64,000 nucleotides of DNA from Candidatus Nitrosymbiomonas proteolyticus (GCA_017347465.1 AP021858.1:1320472-1384471), one strand, 5' to 3'; counted from the first letter of the stretch, positions 51,854 through 60,019 are shown. Translations and numbers: made by a program. The notes: a model not told the origin generated them from the sequence alone.

Positions 51854-53851
51854 ATGATGGGCTGGAAGCGAGGATTCCTAACGGTCGCTTGCGTTGGGGC
51901 GTTGAGTCTGATCGCCTTCGCGCAGAACGCTTCCATTCGGCTCACTAGCTATCCGGCCATGAGCGTTGCCGACGGACGCAGCAGCCTTACGATTACCGCA
52001 GAGGTCAGGGAGCGTGGGGGCAAGCTGGTGCCGGACGGCACGAAGATCGTGTTTTCCACGACGATGGGGAGTTTTCGGGAGCCGGTCGTCGAGACCAGCG
52101 GCGGAATGGCTCGGGGCATCCTCGTTGCAGGATCGATCGCCGGAACGGCTCGAATTACGGCTTCGGCGCTCACCTTCAGCGCCGTTTCCACACTCGACAT
52201 CGAATTCGTCAGCGATCGGTCGCTGCTGAATTCCGCCAAAGAGTACATCGAGGTCACCGCAAACCCCTACCTCATGTACAGCACCGACCTTCGGATTCTT
52301 GGCGCCGCGGGTTCTGACCGAGGGGTCTCGCTTCGCTACCGCGAGGTCGAAGTTGACGCGGACGATGTCCAACTCAACGTCCCCACCTACGAGCTGCGAG
52401 CCCGGAAAGCGCTGCTGAGGATCGGCAAGCACAAGTACTTCTTCGACGACCTCTACCTGAAGCTCAACGAGAGAAGGGGGTATGGCACGACGACGGCGAC
52501 CCTTCCGGTGCCCCGATTGGTGCAAGTGGGAACGAAGTTCGTTCCCGTAGTCGAGGAGCGCGAGAGGTACGGGATCGTTCAGATTTCGGCCTCGTCGCTG
52601 CGACTGCCTTCGGAGTTCGTCCCGCCTTCGCTGTTCGAGTTTGAAGACTTGAGCGAGGCGGCCACCGCGATCTCTGCGAAGAAGGCTGTCGTGTTTCCTC
52701 GTAAGGAGGTCCACTTCCATAGCACTGAGATCTATGTCGGACCTACGCGGGTCCTCAAGCTGCCGCTCTTCCAGGTCAGCATCTACGGCCAGACGCCCAT
52801 TTTGACCGAGCAGATATTCAACGTCTACGACAACCAGGTCTCGGTCAATTACCCTCATTATCTTTCCCTTCGACCCGGAACCACGAGCCTGCTTCGGTTC
52901 CGCGCGGGCGACCAGTACGGCAGGAACTATTCCACCAGCGGCGGGATGTTCATGGATTACGAGTTGAACTGGAACCAGGGCGACGACATGGACGGGGGCA
53001 TGATCTTTAGTGGAATCGGGAGGAGCGATTGGGGAGCGGGCATCCGGCAGTATTGGAAGTTCAACGATCGGGCGAGCATGAGCGCGCAGGTCGATTTTCC
53101 CGCCCACAAGAGCCTCTTTGGCTCCGGAATGGTTCAGCACGTGTTCGATGGGTTTCAGGCCACGCTCAGCGCGAATAGCTCTCGGTCGATCCGAGGCCCC
53201 AAGTATCAAAGCGAAAACTACGCGTTCGTCGTAGAAAAGGACCCGACGCGCCTGGGCTCTTACGGCAAGCTCTATCTCGGACTGACGGCGACGCAGAGCC
53301 GAACTCAATCGACCTACTTCAATCGAGAACAGGAAGCCTACGGAGCCCGCGCGAGATTCCAGATGATCCCGAAAGCGGTTGATCGGGATACGACGCTCAA
53401 CGCTTCGGCCATGGTGAGCCGCCTTTATGGTTCGAACACGAACGAGGGCTTGACCTTCCTGGCGGATTTCTCGCTCAGCCGACGATTGGGGAGGAGCGCT
53501 TCGATGCTGGTCTCCTACAACTTCGCCGAGGACGCCTACACCAGTTCGCTCACAGGCAGGCACTCGTTGAGTTTGCAGACCTACTATTCGGCAGGCAATA
53601 CGTCGATCTCGCTTTTCGGCAGCAAGAGTCTCGACCTCGACCGGCACAACTACTTCGTGGATGCGAGCTACCGGCTCAGCAGCCTTTGGAGGCTTTCGAG
53701 CTCCCACACGATCTCGCGCTATGTGGGCCAGTCCTACGTCGACGGCTACTACATGATTTCCTATCGACTCGGGTATCGAGAAGTCGGTTTGCTGTATTCC
53801 ACCGACACGAAACGCCTCGGAATCCAGATACTCGGTGCTTACATTGATTAG
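51854..53851 (+). CDS. Outer-membrane LptD-like barrel with N-terminal invasin-type Ig domain
   Basis: A 665-residue exported protein. After a signal peptide (1-24) comes a Big_1/invasin-like Ig domain (about 25-120, LTITAEVRERGGKLVPDGTK). An OstA-like region follows (about 125-290, YREVEVDADDVQLNVPTYEL). The rest is a long stretch of alternating amphipathic strands with aromatic girdle residues (about 290-665). The segment VLKLPLFQVSIYGQ followed by YPHYLSLRPG resembles the plug-barrel transition of LptD. If so, it would insert LPS in the outer leaflet, completing the Lpt pathway at a distant locus. ATG 51854 is 10 nt after TAGACT; ATG 51827 is an alternative. The LptD call is an inference, and the Ig fusion is unusual. 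Confidence 0.6.
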   Translation: MMGWKRGFLTVACVGALSLIAFAQNASIRLTSYPAMSVADGRSSLTITAEVRERGGKLVPDGTKIVFSTTMGSFREPVVETSGGMARGILVAGSIAGTARITASALTFSAVSTLDIEFVSDRSLLNSAKEYIEVTANPYLMYSTDLRILGAAGSDRGVSLRYREVEVDADDVQLNVPTYELRARKALLRIGKHKYFFDDLYLKLNERRGYGTTTATLPVPRLVQVGTKFVPVVEERERYGIVQISASSLRLPSEFVPPSLFEFEDLSEAATAISAKKAVVFPRKEVHFHSTEIYVGPTRVLKLPLFQVSIYGQTPILTEQIFNVYDNQVSVNYPHYLSLRPGTTSLLRFRAGDQYGRNYSTSGGMFMDYELNWNQGDDMDGGMIFSGIGRSDWGAGIRQYWKFNDRASMSAQVDFPAHKSLFGSGMVQHVFDGFQATLSANSSRSIRGPKYQSENYAFVVEKDPTRLGSYGKLYLGLTATQSRTQSTYFNREQEAYGARARFQMIPKAVDRDTTLNASAMVSRLYGSNTNEGLTFLADFSLSRRLGRSASMLVSYNFAEDAYTSSLTGRHSLSLQTYYSAGNTSISLFGSKSLDLDRHNYFVDASYRLSSLWRLSSSHTISRYVGQSYVDGYYMISYRLGYREVGLLYSTDTKRLGIQILGAYID

Positions 53852-55655
53852 CGCGATTGCGGCGTCCCTGCTGGGGATGTCGGTCGCCTTCGGGCAATCG
53901 TTTGGCAGATTCGGCTATACGGGCGCTTTGCCGGTTCCGGGTTTCGAGGTCGACAAGGCTGGCTTCCGGGTTCGTCACGACGCGGCGGACTGGTTTCGAT
54001 TTCAGAAGCCCTCCGACGTCTGGCGTCCGCTCTTGGTGAACGAACTCGGACAAACGGTTATGCTCTCCGGCGTGGCGCATTCTCCGGGGAAACTGAAAGT
54101 GGACCTTCTTGCGCCTGGGTTCCTCCTGCACTTTCATTACGGTTTCTCTTTCAGCGTGTCCTCGCTTTCGAGCCCCTATCTGACGTGGTTTGAAGGAAGC
54201 GTCGGCCCCGGGTTGCCAACGCCGGAGACAAGCTGGGTGCTTGTGACGTTTCGCGACAACCAACCTCCGGTGTTGCTCGCGTTTCCATCCTCGCCCCAAG
54301 CGGTGAAGATCACAGGAAAAACGGGAGACTGGAAGATTCAGTCCGCCAAGCCTTTCGAGGGGTGGGTCCGAATTTGCGCTCCGATCGGGGCGGTTCCGTT
54401 TGCTGCGAATTCGGTTTCGCGGTTGGGCGAGTTGGTGCAGAGGATCACTTCGTCGACCCCCTACTTCGTTCAGGAGTCGCCGAGGCTCCTGGAGTCGAGC
54501 TTGGTGGACGATCCTGGCGGCGTCACCCTCACCTGGAAGTTCGATCGGGCAGGGGCGCTCTTGCCGACGCCGGCCACCCTAGCCCAACTCGGAGGCTACG
54601 ACCTCAAGCTGCGAGGGGACACGGTGCGGCTATCGAGTTTCGATGAGAGCGGCCCGCACGTGGTGGCTAGGGGAACTGACGTTTCGTTGCGGTTCCCCGT
54701 GATTCGGATTCCGACGGGCAGAAGTCTTGCGACGGGCGGTATCGATCTCGCCCCTCCGGCGACGGTCTCCTGGGCCGACATTCCGAGCGTGGTCGAATTG
54801 GGCCTGGCGAACCTCATTTCCGCCCGGCCCCCAGAATCCCGCGCGTTGGCAGAGCAACTGTACGGGGAGTTCATGGCGCAGACGATCTACGTCGAAGAGC
54901 CTCTGACTCAAGCCCGGCTGCCGTTCGACTCGGATGGGCGGGGCGCAGACCTTGCGGCAGCCCACGCGCTCCTCTCGCAATGTATGATGACCGCCGAAAA
55001 GGCGACCTCGGAGCCGAATTCGCTGCTGACCTCGCTCACCTGGCGGAGGGACTGGAGAACCTGGCGCTTCTGGGGCAAGGACCCCACGGCTTCAAGGAGG
55101 GCGACGGCGATCGCGGCGGTTGCGGGCGCGCTTTGCCCCGAGCCGATTCGCAGGCTCGACGCAGCGATGTTTCAGGCTGGATTGGCAGCCGAAGAGGGGC
55201 TGCGAACTTGGCAGGGCAGGCAGGGGCTTCCGATTTCGGGCCCGCCCACCGTCGAACCTCTCGATTCTCTTCGGAGGGCCTTGTTCGCGATGAAGCCCAC
55301 AGACGCGGGGGTAGCTCTCTTGGAGGGGTTTTTGAGCGAAATCCGGGTGTATGGACCTCAGGCTTTTTGCGCTTCCTCAGTCGAGGGCGCGGTCATGTTG
55401 GAGTGGCGCGAGGCCGCGGGAACGGAGTTCTCGGTCATCCTCGCTTCGGGTTATCCGGTCGATATCGCTCCGGGAGAGAACGTGGACCTCAAAGAAGTCG
55501 GTGAAGCGCTTGGGTTCACGGTTGTCAAAGGAATATCGAAGGGCGAAGGCGTTTGCAGCCTGAGAGTGACCCTTCCCACTTGGGCCAAGCCCCTTCCCAA
55601 GATGCCCGCTGCGCCGCGGTACTCGGAATCCGTCATTGCGCCCGATCCGCGTTGA
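53835..55655 (+). CDS. Large exported protein of unknown function
   Basis: A 606-residue protein with a signal peptide (MLTLISAIAASLLGMSVAFG) and no recognised domain. The first 330 residues are beta-rich; the second half contains helical stretches and a C-terminal mixed region (GTEFSVILASGYPVDIAPGE). It starts at GTG 53835, 17 nt inside the end of the barrel gene, which implies translational coupling and possibly a partner role, for instance as a periplasmic plug or LptE-like partner. That is inference from position only; LptE is much smaller. Its last 23 nt overlap the convergent nadB. Confidence 0.68.
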   Translation: MLTLISAIAASLLGMSVAFGQSFGRFGYTGALPVPGFEVDKAGFRVRHDAADWFRFQKPSDVWRPLLVNELGQTVMLSGVAHSPGKLKVDLLAPGFLLHFHYGFSFSVSSLSSPYLTWFEGSVGPGLPTPETSWVLVTFRDNQPPVLLAFPSSPQAVKITGKTGDWKIQSAKPFEGWVRICAPIGAVPFAANSVSRLGELVQRITSSTPYFVQESPRLLESSLVDDPGGVTLTWKFDRAGALLPTPATLAQLGGYDLKLRGDTVRLSSFDESGPHVVARGTDVSLRFPVIRIPTGRSLATGGIDLAPPATVSWADIPSVVELGLANLISARPPESRALAEQLYGEFMAQTIYVEEPLTQARLPFDSDGRGADLAAAHALLSQCMMTAEKATSEPNSLLTSLTWRRDWRTWRFWGKDPTASRRATAIAAVAGALCPEPIRRLDAAMFQAGLAAEEGLRTWQGRQGLPISGPPTVEPLDSLRRALFAMKPTDAGVALLEGFLSEIRVYGPQAFCASSVEGAVMLEWREAAGTEFSVILASGYPVDIAPGENVDLKEVGEALGFTVVKGISKGEGVCSLRVTLPTWAKPLPKMPAAPRYSESVIAPDPR

Positions 55656-57141
55656 AGTGGAGCCCTACGTTATCCTCGCGCCGGATCGCCCCCTCCACCA
55701 CGTAGCTGGCCGCAGTAAGTAGGTTGAGCGTTTCGAGCGGGTACGGCGAGTGCGGCGCTTCGTGAGCCGCGGAGTACTCCTCAAACAGCTTTGAGATCTG
55801 TCCGCGCGCCCGGAGCAACCCCTCATCCGTCCTCACGACGCCCGCAAAGTCCGACATCGTGTGCTGAAGCGTCCGCCGGATCACGATCGCTTCCGTCTCG
55901 GGGATGCACTTCGGGCATTGGAATTCAGCGACTTCGCCCGGCAAAGGAGGTTCGGCGGTGCAGGCGCTTGCCGCTTCCGATCCGAACACCAGGGCCTCCA
56001 AGAGGCTGTTGCTCGCGAGCCGGTTCGCCCCATGAACGCCCGTACACGAAACCTCTCCCGCCGCATAGAGCCCAGGGATCGAGGTGCGTCCCGAGAGATC
56101 GGTCTTGACTCCTCCGCAGGAGTAGTGCTGGGCGGGCGTCACGGGAATCCAGTCCTTATCGGCTTCGAGCCCGATCGAAAGGAGCCTTTCGTAGATTGTG
56201 GGGAACTTCGTGCGGATCTCGCGCGACGACAGGTGCGTCATGTCGAGGTACACGCACCACGTCTTGTGCTTCTTCATCTCGGAGTCGATCGCCCTTGCGA
56301 CGATGTCTCTTGGCGCGAGTTCGAGGCGTTCGTCGTAATCGTACATGAACCTCCGCCCAAGGTGGTTGCGCAAGGTCCCACCGGCCCCTCGACACGCCTC
56401 GGAGATCAGGAATCCCCGGAGTTGAGGATGATAGAGCGCCGTCGGGTGGAACTGCATGAACTCCATGTTTTCGACAGCGGCGCCGAGCGCGTGAGCCAGC
56501 CCGACGCCGTCTGCCGTGGCAACGCGCGGGTTGGTCGTGTGAAGGTACATCACGCCGCAACCCCCAGTGGCAAGGAGGGTCGCCCGGGCCTCCATCACCC
56601 GCGGCCCCAATCCTTCGACCTGGACCGAAGCGCCGACGCAGCGCCCTTCGAACGCGTGCAGGGCCGTCGCGTACGCGTTTTCGATGACCGTGATGTTGGG
56701 ATGGGCGCGAATGGAGTCGATCATGGTCCGCTCGATCTCCCAGCCAGTGCGGTCCTTCGAGTGAACGATTCGCCTCTGGCTGTGGCCGCCTTCGAGGCCG
56801 AGGTCCAGACCCCCAGGCCCGCGATCGAACGGAACGCCGAGCGACAGCAACCACTCGATTGCGGCGGGCGCGTTTTGCACAAGGAATCGAACGGCGAGGG
56901 GATCGCAAAGCCCCGCGCCCGCGATCAGCGTGTCCTGCTCGTGGAGTTCCCACGAGTCGGCCTCACCCACCGCCGCAGCGATTCCGCCCTGAGCGTAGCT
57001 GGTGTTGGCTTCGCTGGCCGCGGACTTTGTAACGACGCCGACGGTCCCCTGCTCAGCCGCGCGAAGGGCGAAGGTCAGCCCTGCCAGACCGCTCCCAATG
57101 GCCAAGTAGTCGAACCTCAAACCCACCCTCGCACGAACCAC
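55633..57141 (-). CDS. nadB: L-aspartate oxidase
   Basis: NadB oxidises L-aspartate to iminoaspartate for NAD synthesis. The 502-residue flavoprotein has the FAD dinucleotide motif (IGSGLAGLTFAL), SYAQGGIAAAVG, the substrate-binding FMQFHPTALYHP and GTLRNHLGRRFM segments, and the FAD-closing ASNSLLEALVFG. The start is GTG 57141; GTG 57126 and TTG 57120 are in-frame alternatives closer to the family's usual N terminus. nadA and nadC are not in the window. The 3' end overlaps the unknown exported protein gene by 23 nt. Confidence 0.95.
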   Translation of the reverse strand: MVRARVGLRFDYLAIGSGLAGLTFALRAAEQGTVGVVTKSAASEANTSYAQGGIAAAVGEADSWELHEQDTLIAGAGLCDPLAVRFLVQNAPAAIEWLLSLGVPFDRGPGGLDLGLEGGHSQRRIVHSKDRTGWEIERTMIDSIRAHPNITVIENAYATALHAFEGRCVGASVQVEGLGPRVMEARATLLATGGCGVMYLHTTNPRVATADGVGLAHALGAAVENMEFMQFHPTALYHPQLRGFLISEACRGAGGTLRNHLGRRFMYDYDERLELAPRDIVARAIDSEMKKHKTWCVYLDMTHLSSREIRTKFPTIYERLLSIGLEADKDWIPVTPAQHYSCGGVKTDLSGRTSIPGLYAAGEVSCTGVHGANRLASNSLLEALVFGSEAASACTAEPPLPGEVAEFQCPKCIPETEAIVIRRTLQHTMSDFAGVVRTDEGLLRARGQISKLFEEYSAAHEAPHSPYPLETLNLLTAASYVVEGAIRREDNVGLHFNADRAQ

Positions 57142-57253
57142 CTCATCGTATGGCGATTATGGCGGAGGCGGTCCGATTTCGGACGGAGAGGCTCGACTTC
57201 GCCGGATCGCGAAGGAATCGCAAGCGCAAGAAGCGAATCCAAAGTGACCTGAC

Positions 57254-58012
57254 ATGAGCAAGATTCCAATCGCTTTGCAACTGTATTCTGTGCGCGACGA
57301 GTGCCAAGAGGATTTCCTCGACGTGATTCGCAAAGTCGGGGAAATGGGCTATCAAGGCGTCGAGTTCGCAGGGTTTCATGGCCGGACTGCAGGTGAGGTG
57401 AGGTCGGCCCTCGACGCGGCGGGCCTCGCTTGCGCGGGGAGCCACACCGGCATCGCTGCGCTGGCCGACGAATCCTTCGACGCCACTCTCGACTACCTTG
57501 CTGAAGTCGGATGTCCCTACGTGATCGTGCCGGGGATTCCGGAGGAGATGCGAAGTACGCCCCATGCTTGCGCCGACACCGCCCGCCGGTTCTCCGATCT
57601 TTGCGCGAGGATCGAAGAGAGGGGGATGCGGGCGGGGTACCACTGCCATTACGGCGACATGGTTCAGCTCTCCGACGGGCGGACCGCTTGGTACATTCTC
57701 GGCTCGATGACCCCCCGATCGTTCGTCCTGCAATACGACACGGCGAACGGGATGTCTGCGGGCAGCGACCCCGTTCAGCCGATTCGAGACTGGCCCGGCC
57801 GCGGCGAGACGATCCATCTGAAGGAGTGGGCCGGCAGACACGGAGCAGCGCCGATCGGTGAAGGGGATGTCCCTTGGACGGAGGTCTTCGCAGCTTGCGA
57901 GCAACTGGGCGGGACGGTTTGGTACATCGTCGAGCACGAGGGCGAATCGAACCTGCCTTCGCTGGAAGCGGCGCAGCGTTGCCTTTCCAACTTGAGGGCG
58001 ATGGGGAAGTGA
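57254..58012 (+). CDS. Sugar phosphate isomerase/epimerase-like TIM-barrel protein
   Basis: A 252-residue xylose-isomerase-like TIM barrel (AP endonuclease 2 superfamily). It opens IALQLYSVRDECQEDFLDVI and has the metal-ligand segments GVEFAGFHG, SHTGIAAL, AGYHCHYGDM, VLQYDTANGM, IHLKEWAG and VEHEGES, consistent with isomerisation or epimerisation of a sugar or inositol derivative. The family covers many substrates, so none is assigned. ATG 57254 has AAGTGA about 8 nt upstream. It is divergent from nadB with a 112-nt spacer. Confidence 0.88.
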   Translation: MSKIPIALQLYSVRDECQEDFLDVIRKVGEMGYQGVEFAGFHGRTAGEVRSALDAAGLACAGSHTGIAALADESFDATLDYLAEVGCPYVIVPGIPEEMRSTPHACADTARRFSDLCARIEERGMRAGYHCHYGDMVQLSDGRTAWYILGSMTPRSFVLQYDTANGMSAGSDPVQPIRDWPGRGETIHLKEWAGRHGAAPIGEGDVPWTEVFAACEQLGGTVWYIVEHEGESNLPSLEAAQRCLSNLRAMGK

Positions 58013-58154
58013 GGGGCTCGTCGTTATCGAGGTTCCGCACCCCCTCGTGGATCGAGTTTGCTCCGGTCGGCCTCTGGTTGGGGCAAAGTCCCTCGCTTGG
58101 GGTCCGCTTTGCTAGGGGCCTTTGAGGGCCTCCAGGGTCGCGCTCCAGAAGAGG

Positions 58155-58160
58155 TATATT
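58155..58160 (+). promoter_or_regulatory. Putative -10 element of the tRNA-Val gene
   Basis: TATATT lies 45 nt before the mature tRNA end. A GC-rich imperfect hairpin (58171-58199) lies in the precursor leader. Confidence 0.4.
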
Positions 58161-58204
58161 TGAGTTCCTTGAGAGGGCCGGACTAAAGGTCGGCTCTCAC
58201 GCTC

Positions 58205-58279
58205 GGGCGGTTGGCACAGTGGTAGCGCGCCTCGTTCACACCGAGGAGGTCACTGGTTCAAATCCAGTACCGCCCACCA
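58205..58279 (+). tRNA. tRNA-Val (anticodon CAC)
   Basis: Full cloverleaf: acceptor GGGCGGT/ACCGCCC, anticodon stem CCTCG/CGAGG with loop TTCACAC giving anticodon CAC, T-arm ACTGG/CCAGT with TTCAAAT loop, and an encoded CCA end. The D-stem has one A-C mismatch (GCAC/GCGC). It decodes GUG. Confidence 0.97.
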
Positions 58280-58370
58280 CCTTCTTCTTGGTCCATACCG
58301 GACACATAGGTTACACCCTGACGGCTTCGAGGGGATCTGCCGCGTCCACCCTTGCCACCTGACCGGGTCA

Positions 58371-58388
58371 GAGCCGGGTATCCGGCTC
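58371..58388. terminator. Short perfect hairpin between the convergent tRNA and PEP-CTERM genes
   Basis: GAGCCGG-GTAT-CCGGCTC, a 7-bp stem with tetraloop, flanked by a second TGACCCGGTCA palindrome. No U-run on either side, so terminator function is tentative. Confidence 0.4.
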
Positions 58389-58399
58389 GTCAGTTCAAT

Positions 58400-59065
58400 C
58401 TATCTGCGCCGACGTCGACGAGCGAAGTAGCTGCACGCGACGCCTGCTCCCAAGACCAGCATGCTACTCGGCTCCGGAACGACCGTAAGCTCGATCACGC
58501 CATGGTAGTCGTTGCCGCCCCCCGGAATGTTGTTGTAGCCCTGCACAAGATCCTGAACCGGAGGCATCGTCGGGGTCATATAGATGAACTTGGTCAATGT
58601 GGCGGTGAGCCCGCCGCTCGAATATGATAGGCTGTTCGGCGTTGGACGCAGGACGGAGTTCAGATCGTAGACGCTGCCCGACGAAGTCACGGAGAACCCG
58701 GTGTCACTTCCCGCCGAGGGATTGTGGGCGGCGATCCTAGGCGCATTGTCCGTGCCATCAAACATCAAAGAAACGCCGAAGTGGCTGCCGGAACCTGGCT
58801 GGCCGTAGATATCGAAGAAATGGACACCCGGCGCGAGAGGAACGTCGATTCGCGCTTCCGCACCGTTACCGGAATTGACCCATGCGGTTCCTTGTCGCAA
58901 ATACAAGTTGTAGGTTACCTCGCCTCCGAGGGTGTTCCATAGCTGGCCCCCGCTGGGGTTGCCACTCGTGTCAGCCGAGAACAAGGCGATTCCGGTTAGG
59001 TTGAGCGCGAACGCACACGTGCTGGCGCCAATGGCAAGAAAGACGGTCGCAAGTACGGGCTTCAT
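58400..59065 (-). CDS. PEP-CTERM sorting-domain secreted protein
   Basis: A 221-residue exported protein with a signal peptide (1-20, ending CAFA) and a beta-rich central domain. It ends in a textbook PEP-CTERM tail: VPEPSSM, a hydrophobic helix (LVLGAGVACSYFA) and a run of six Arg. PEP-CTERM tails are cut by exosortase (EpsH/XrtA), usually in bacteria that make exopolysaccharide. No exosortase is in the window, so one is expected elsewhere. ATG 59065 follows GGGAGG. The central domain has no assigned function. Confidence 0.93.
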   Translation of the reverse strand: MKPVLATVFLAIGASTCAFALNLTGIALFSADTSGNPSGGQLWNTLGGEVTYNLYLRQGTAWVNSGNGAEARIDVPLAPGVHFFDIYGQPGSGSHFGVSLMFDGTDNAPRIAAHNPSAGSDTGFSVTSSGSVYDLNSVLRPTPNSLSYSSGGLTATLTKFIYMTPTMPPVQDLVQGYNNIPGGGNDYHGVIELTVVPEPSSMLVLGAGVACSYFARRRRRR

Positions 59066-59091
59066 TGAGGTTTCCCTCCCTAATCTGGTGC

Positions 59092-59097
59092 ATTGTA
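59092..59097 (-). promoter_or_regulatory. -10 element of the PEP-CTERM gene
   Basis: TACAAT on the minus strand, 26 nt before ATG 59065, with GGGAGG in the leader. Confidence 0.5.
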
Positions 59098-59216
59098 CAG
59101 CACACTCGGAGCAGCCGGGGTGAGCAGGGCACTTTCCGGCAATTTTGCTGGTGGGAGACCTTCCGTCGGGAGGGTGTGAATGCGGACCTGCCGTGTGGTC
59201 CAGACCCGGCCGTCTT

Positions 59217-59267
59217 GGGGCGTGAAGGTTGCGCCCCTGGAATTAGTTCATTCCGCACCGACGAGCG
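59217..59267 (+). repeat. Hairpin-plus-tail repeat, copy 1
   Basis: A GGGGCG/CGCCCC stem followed by a conserved tail (GTTCATTCCGCACCGACGAG). Matches copy 2 at 59473-59526 in order and sequence. Confidence 0.6.
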
Positions 59268-59327
59268 GACCCCCGCCCCTCCCTGACAAACGGCACGGCC
59301 AGCCGCCTGTCCTGGTCACCCGGAGAG

Positions 59328-59375
59328 TTTCCCTCACCCCCTGGCCCCCTCTCCCGCGGACGGGCGAGGGGGAAA
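59328..59375 (+). repeat. C-rich palindromic intergenic repeat
   Basis: CCCTCACCCCCTGGCCCCCT leads into CTCCCGCGGACGGGCGAGGGGG, a stem-loop of the kind found scattered in many environmental genomes, whose translation reads like SLTPWPPLPRTGEGE. Confidence 0.6.
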
Positions 59376-59472
59376 TTCCTCCAATTCCCCGGTCTACTCA
59401 ACGAGTCAGGCCGGGTCACCCGGTACTGAGTGGACACGCTCCCTAGCCCCGCATGCTCTACGAGTCAGACAC

Positions 59473-59526
59473 GGGGCGCTCCGCCTTCGTCGCCCCTCGA
59501 TAGAGTTCACTCTGCACCGCCGAGCG
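59473..59526 (+). repeat. Hairpin-plus-tail repeat, copy 2
   Basis: Second copy: GGGGCG/CGCCCC stem with a 12-nt loop, then GTTCACTCTGCACCGCCGAG, differing from copy 1 at about three tail positions and in loop length. Confidence 0.6.
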
Positions 59527-59617
59527 TAATCTCGGCTGCAGCACGCCCCTTCAAGGTTTGGGAGGTCGGGGGTCGAACCTGCCGCCCGGAGCGCCTGATT
59601 CTCCCATTCTCGGAGAA

Positions 59618-60013
59618 CTACAGCTTTTGGAGAAGCTCGCGGACGTGGGAGGAGATGAGGTCGCGAACCTTGTTGAACTCATCAGCGGACAAATCCTTGG
59701 GATCAGGGATGGACCAGTCGCATCGAACTCTTGCTTGGACGTGGGGGCAAGCGTCGCCGCATCCCATCGTCACGACGGCATCGAAATCGCCCTCCGGGAC
59801 TTGGCCGAGAGACTTCGAGTTGTGCGAGGTGAGGTCGTAGCCGACTTCGCTCATGGCCGAAATCGCCTTCTTGTTCACCTTTCCCGAAGGGCGTGAGCCC
59901 GCGCTAAATGCCTCTACGCAATCGCCGCCGTACATCTTCGCGAACGCCTCCGCCATCTGGCTGCGATTGGAGTTCTCGACGCACACGAACAGCACCCGTT
60001 TCTTGGAGTTCAC
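59618..60013 (-). CDS. arsC: Arsenate reductase, thioredoxin-coupled low-molecular-weight phosphatase type
   Basis: A 131-residue ArsC that reduces arsenate to arsenite. The P-loop is Cys11-X5-Arg17-Ser18 (CVENSNRS). The redox relay is Cys85 and Cys89 (TMGCGDACP), as in the Staphylococcus pI258 enzyme, and the acid Asp lies in SIPDPKDL. GTG 60013 lies 6 nt after a TAAGGT hexamer. No arsR, arsB or acr3 is adjacent, so arsenite efflux must be encoded elsewhere. Confidence 0.94.
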   Translation of the reverse strand: MNSKKRVLFVCVENSNRSQMAEAFAKMYGGDCVEAFSAGSRPSGKVNKKAISAMSEVGYDLTSHNSKSLGQVPEGDFDAVVTMGCGDACPHVQARVRCDWSIPDPKDLSADEFNKVRDLISSHVRELLQKL

Positions 60014-60019
60014 CGTTCG

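Larger units (their letters stand above)
59066..59617. other. Longest spacer of the window; repeats, no gene
   Basis: This 552-nt stretch has no credible coding sequence. It holds the PEP-CTERM promoter, two copies of a 50-bp hairpin-plus-tail element and one C-rich palindrome, each listed separately. Fragments such as GTCACCCGG and ACGAGTCAG also recur, so it looks like an accumulation of small intergenic repeats. Confidence 0.7.

Noticed and set aside
51878-53707. 609-codon open frame opposite the barrel gene
   Set aside because: No signal peptide or motif; the plus-strand frame has a signal peptide and beta pattern.
57117-57146. Nine-codon leader peptide MRWFVRGWV with two Trp upstream of nadB
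   Set aside because: It overlaps the nadB start region, there is no attenuator hairpin, and Trp has no clear link with nadB; probably chance.
55861-57252. 463-codon open frame opposite nadB
   Set aside because: nadB motifs are complete on the other strand.
59180-59446. 88-codon frame containing SLTPWPPLPRTGEGE
   Set aside because: This peptide is the familiar translation of a C-rich intergenic palindrome, not a protein family.
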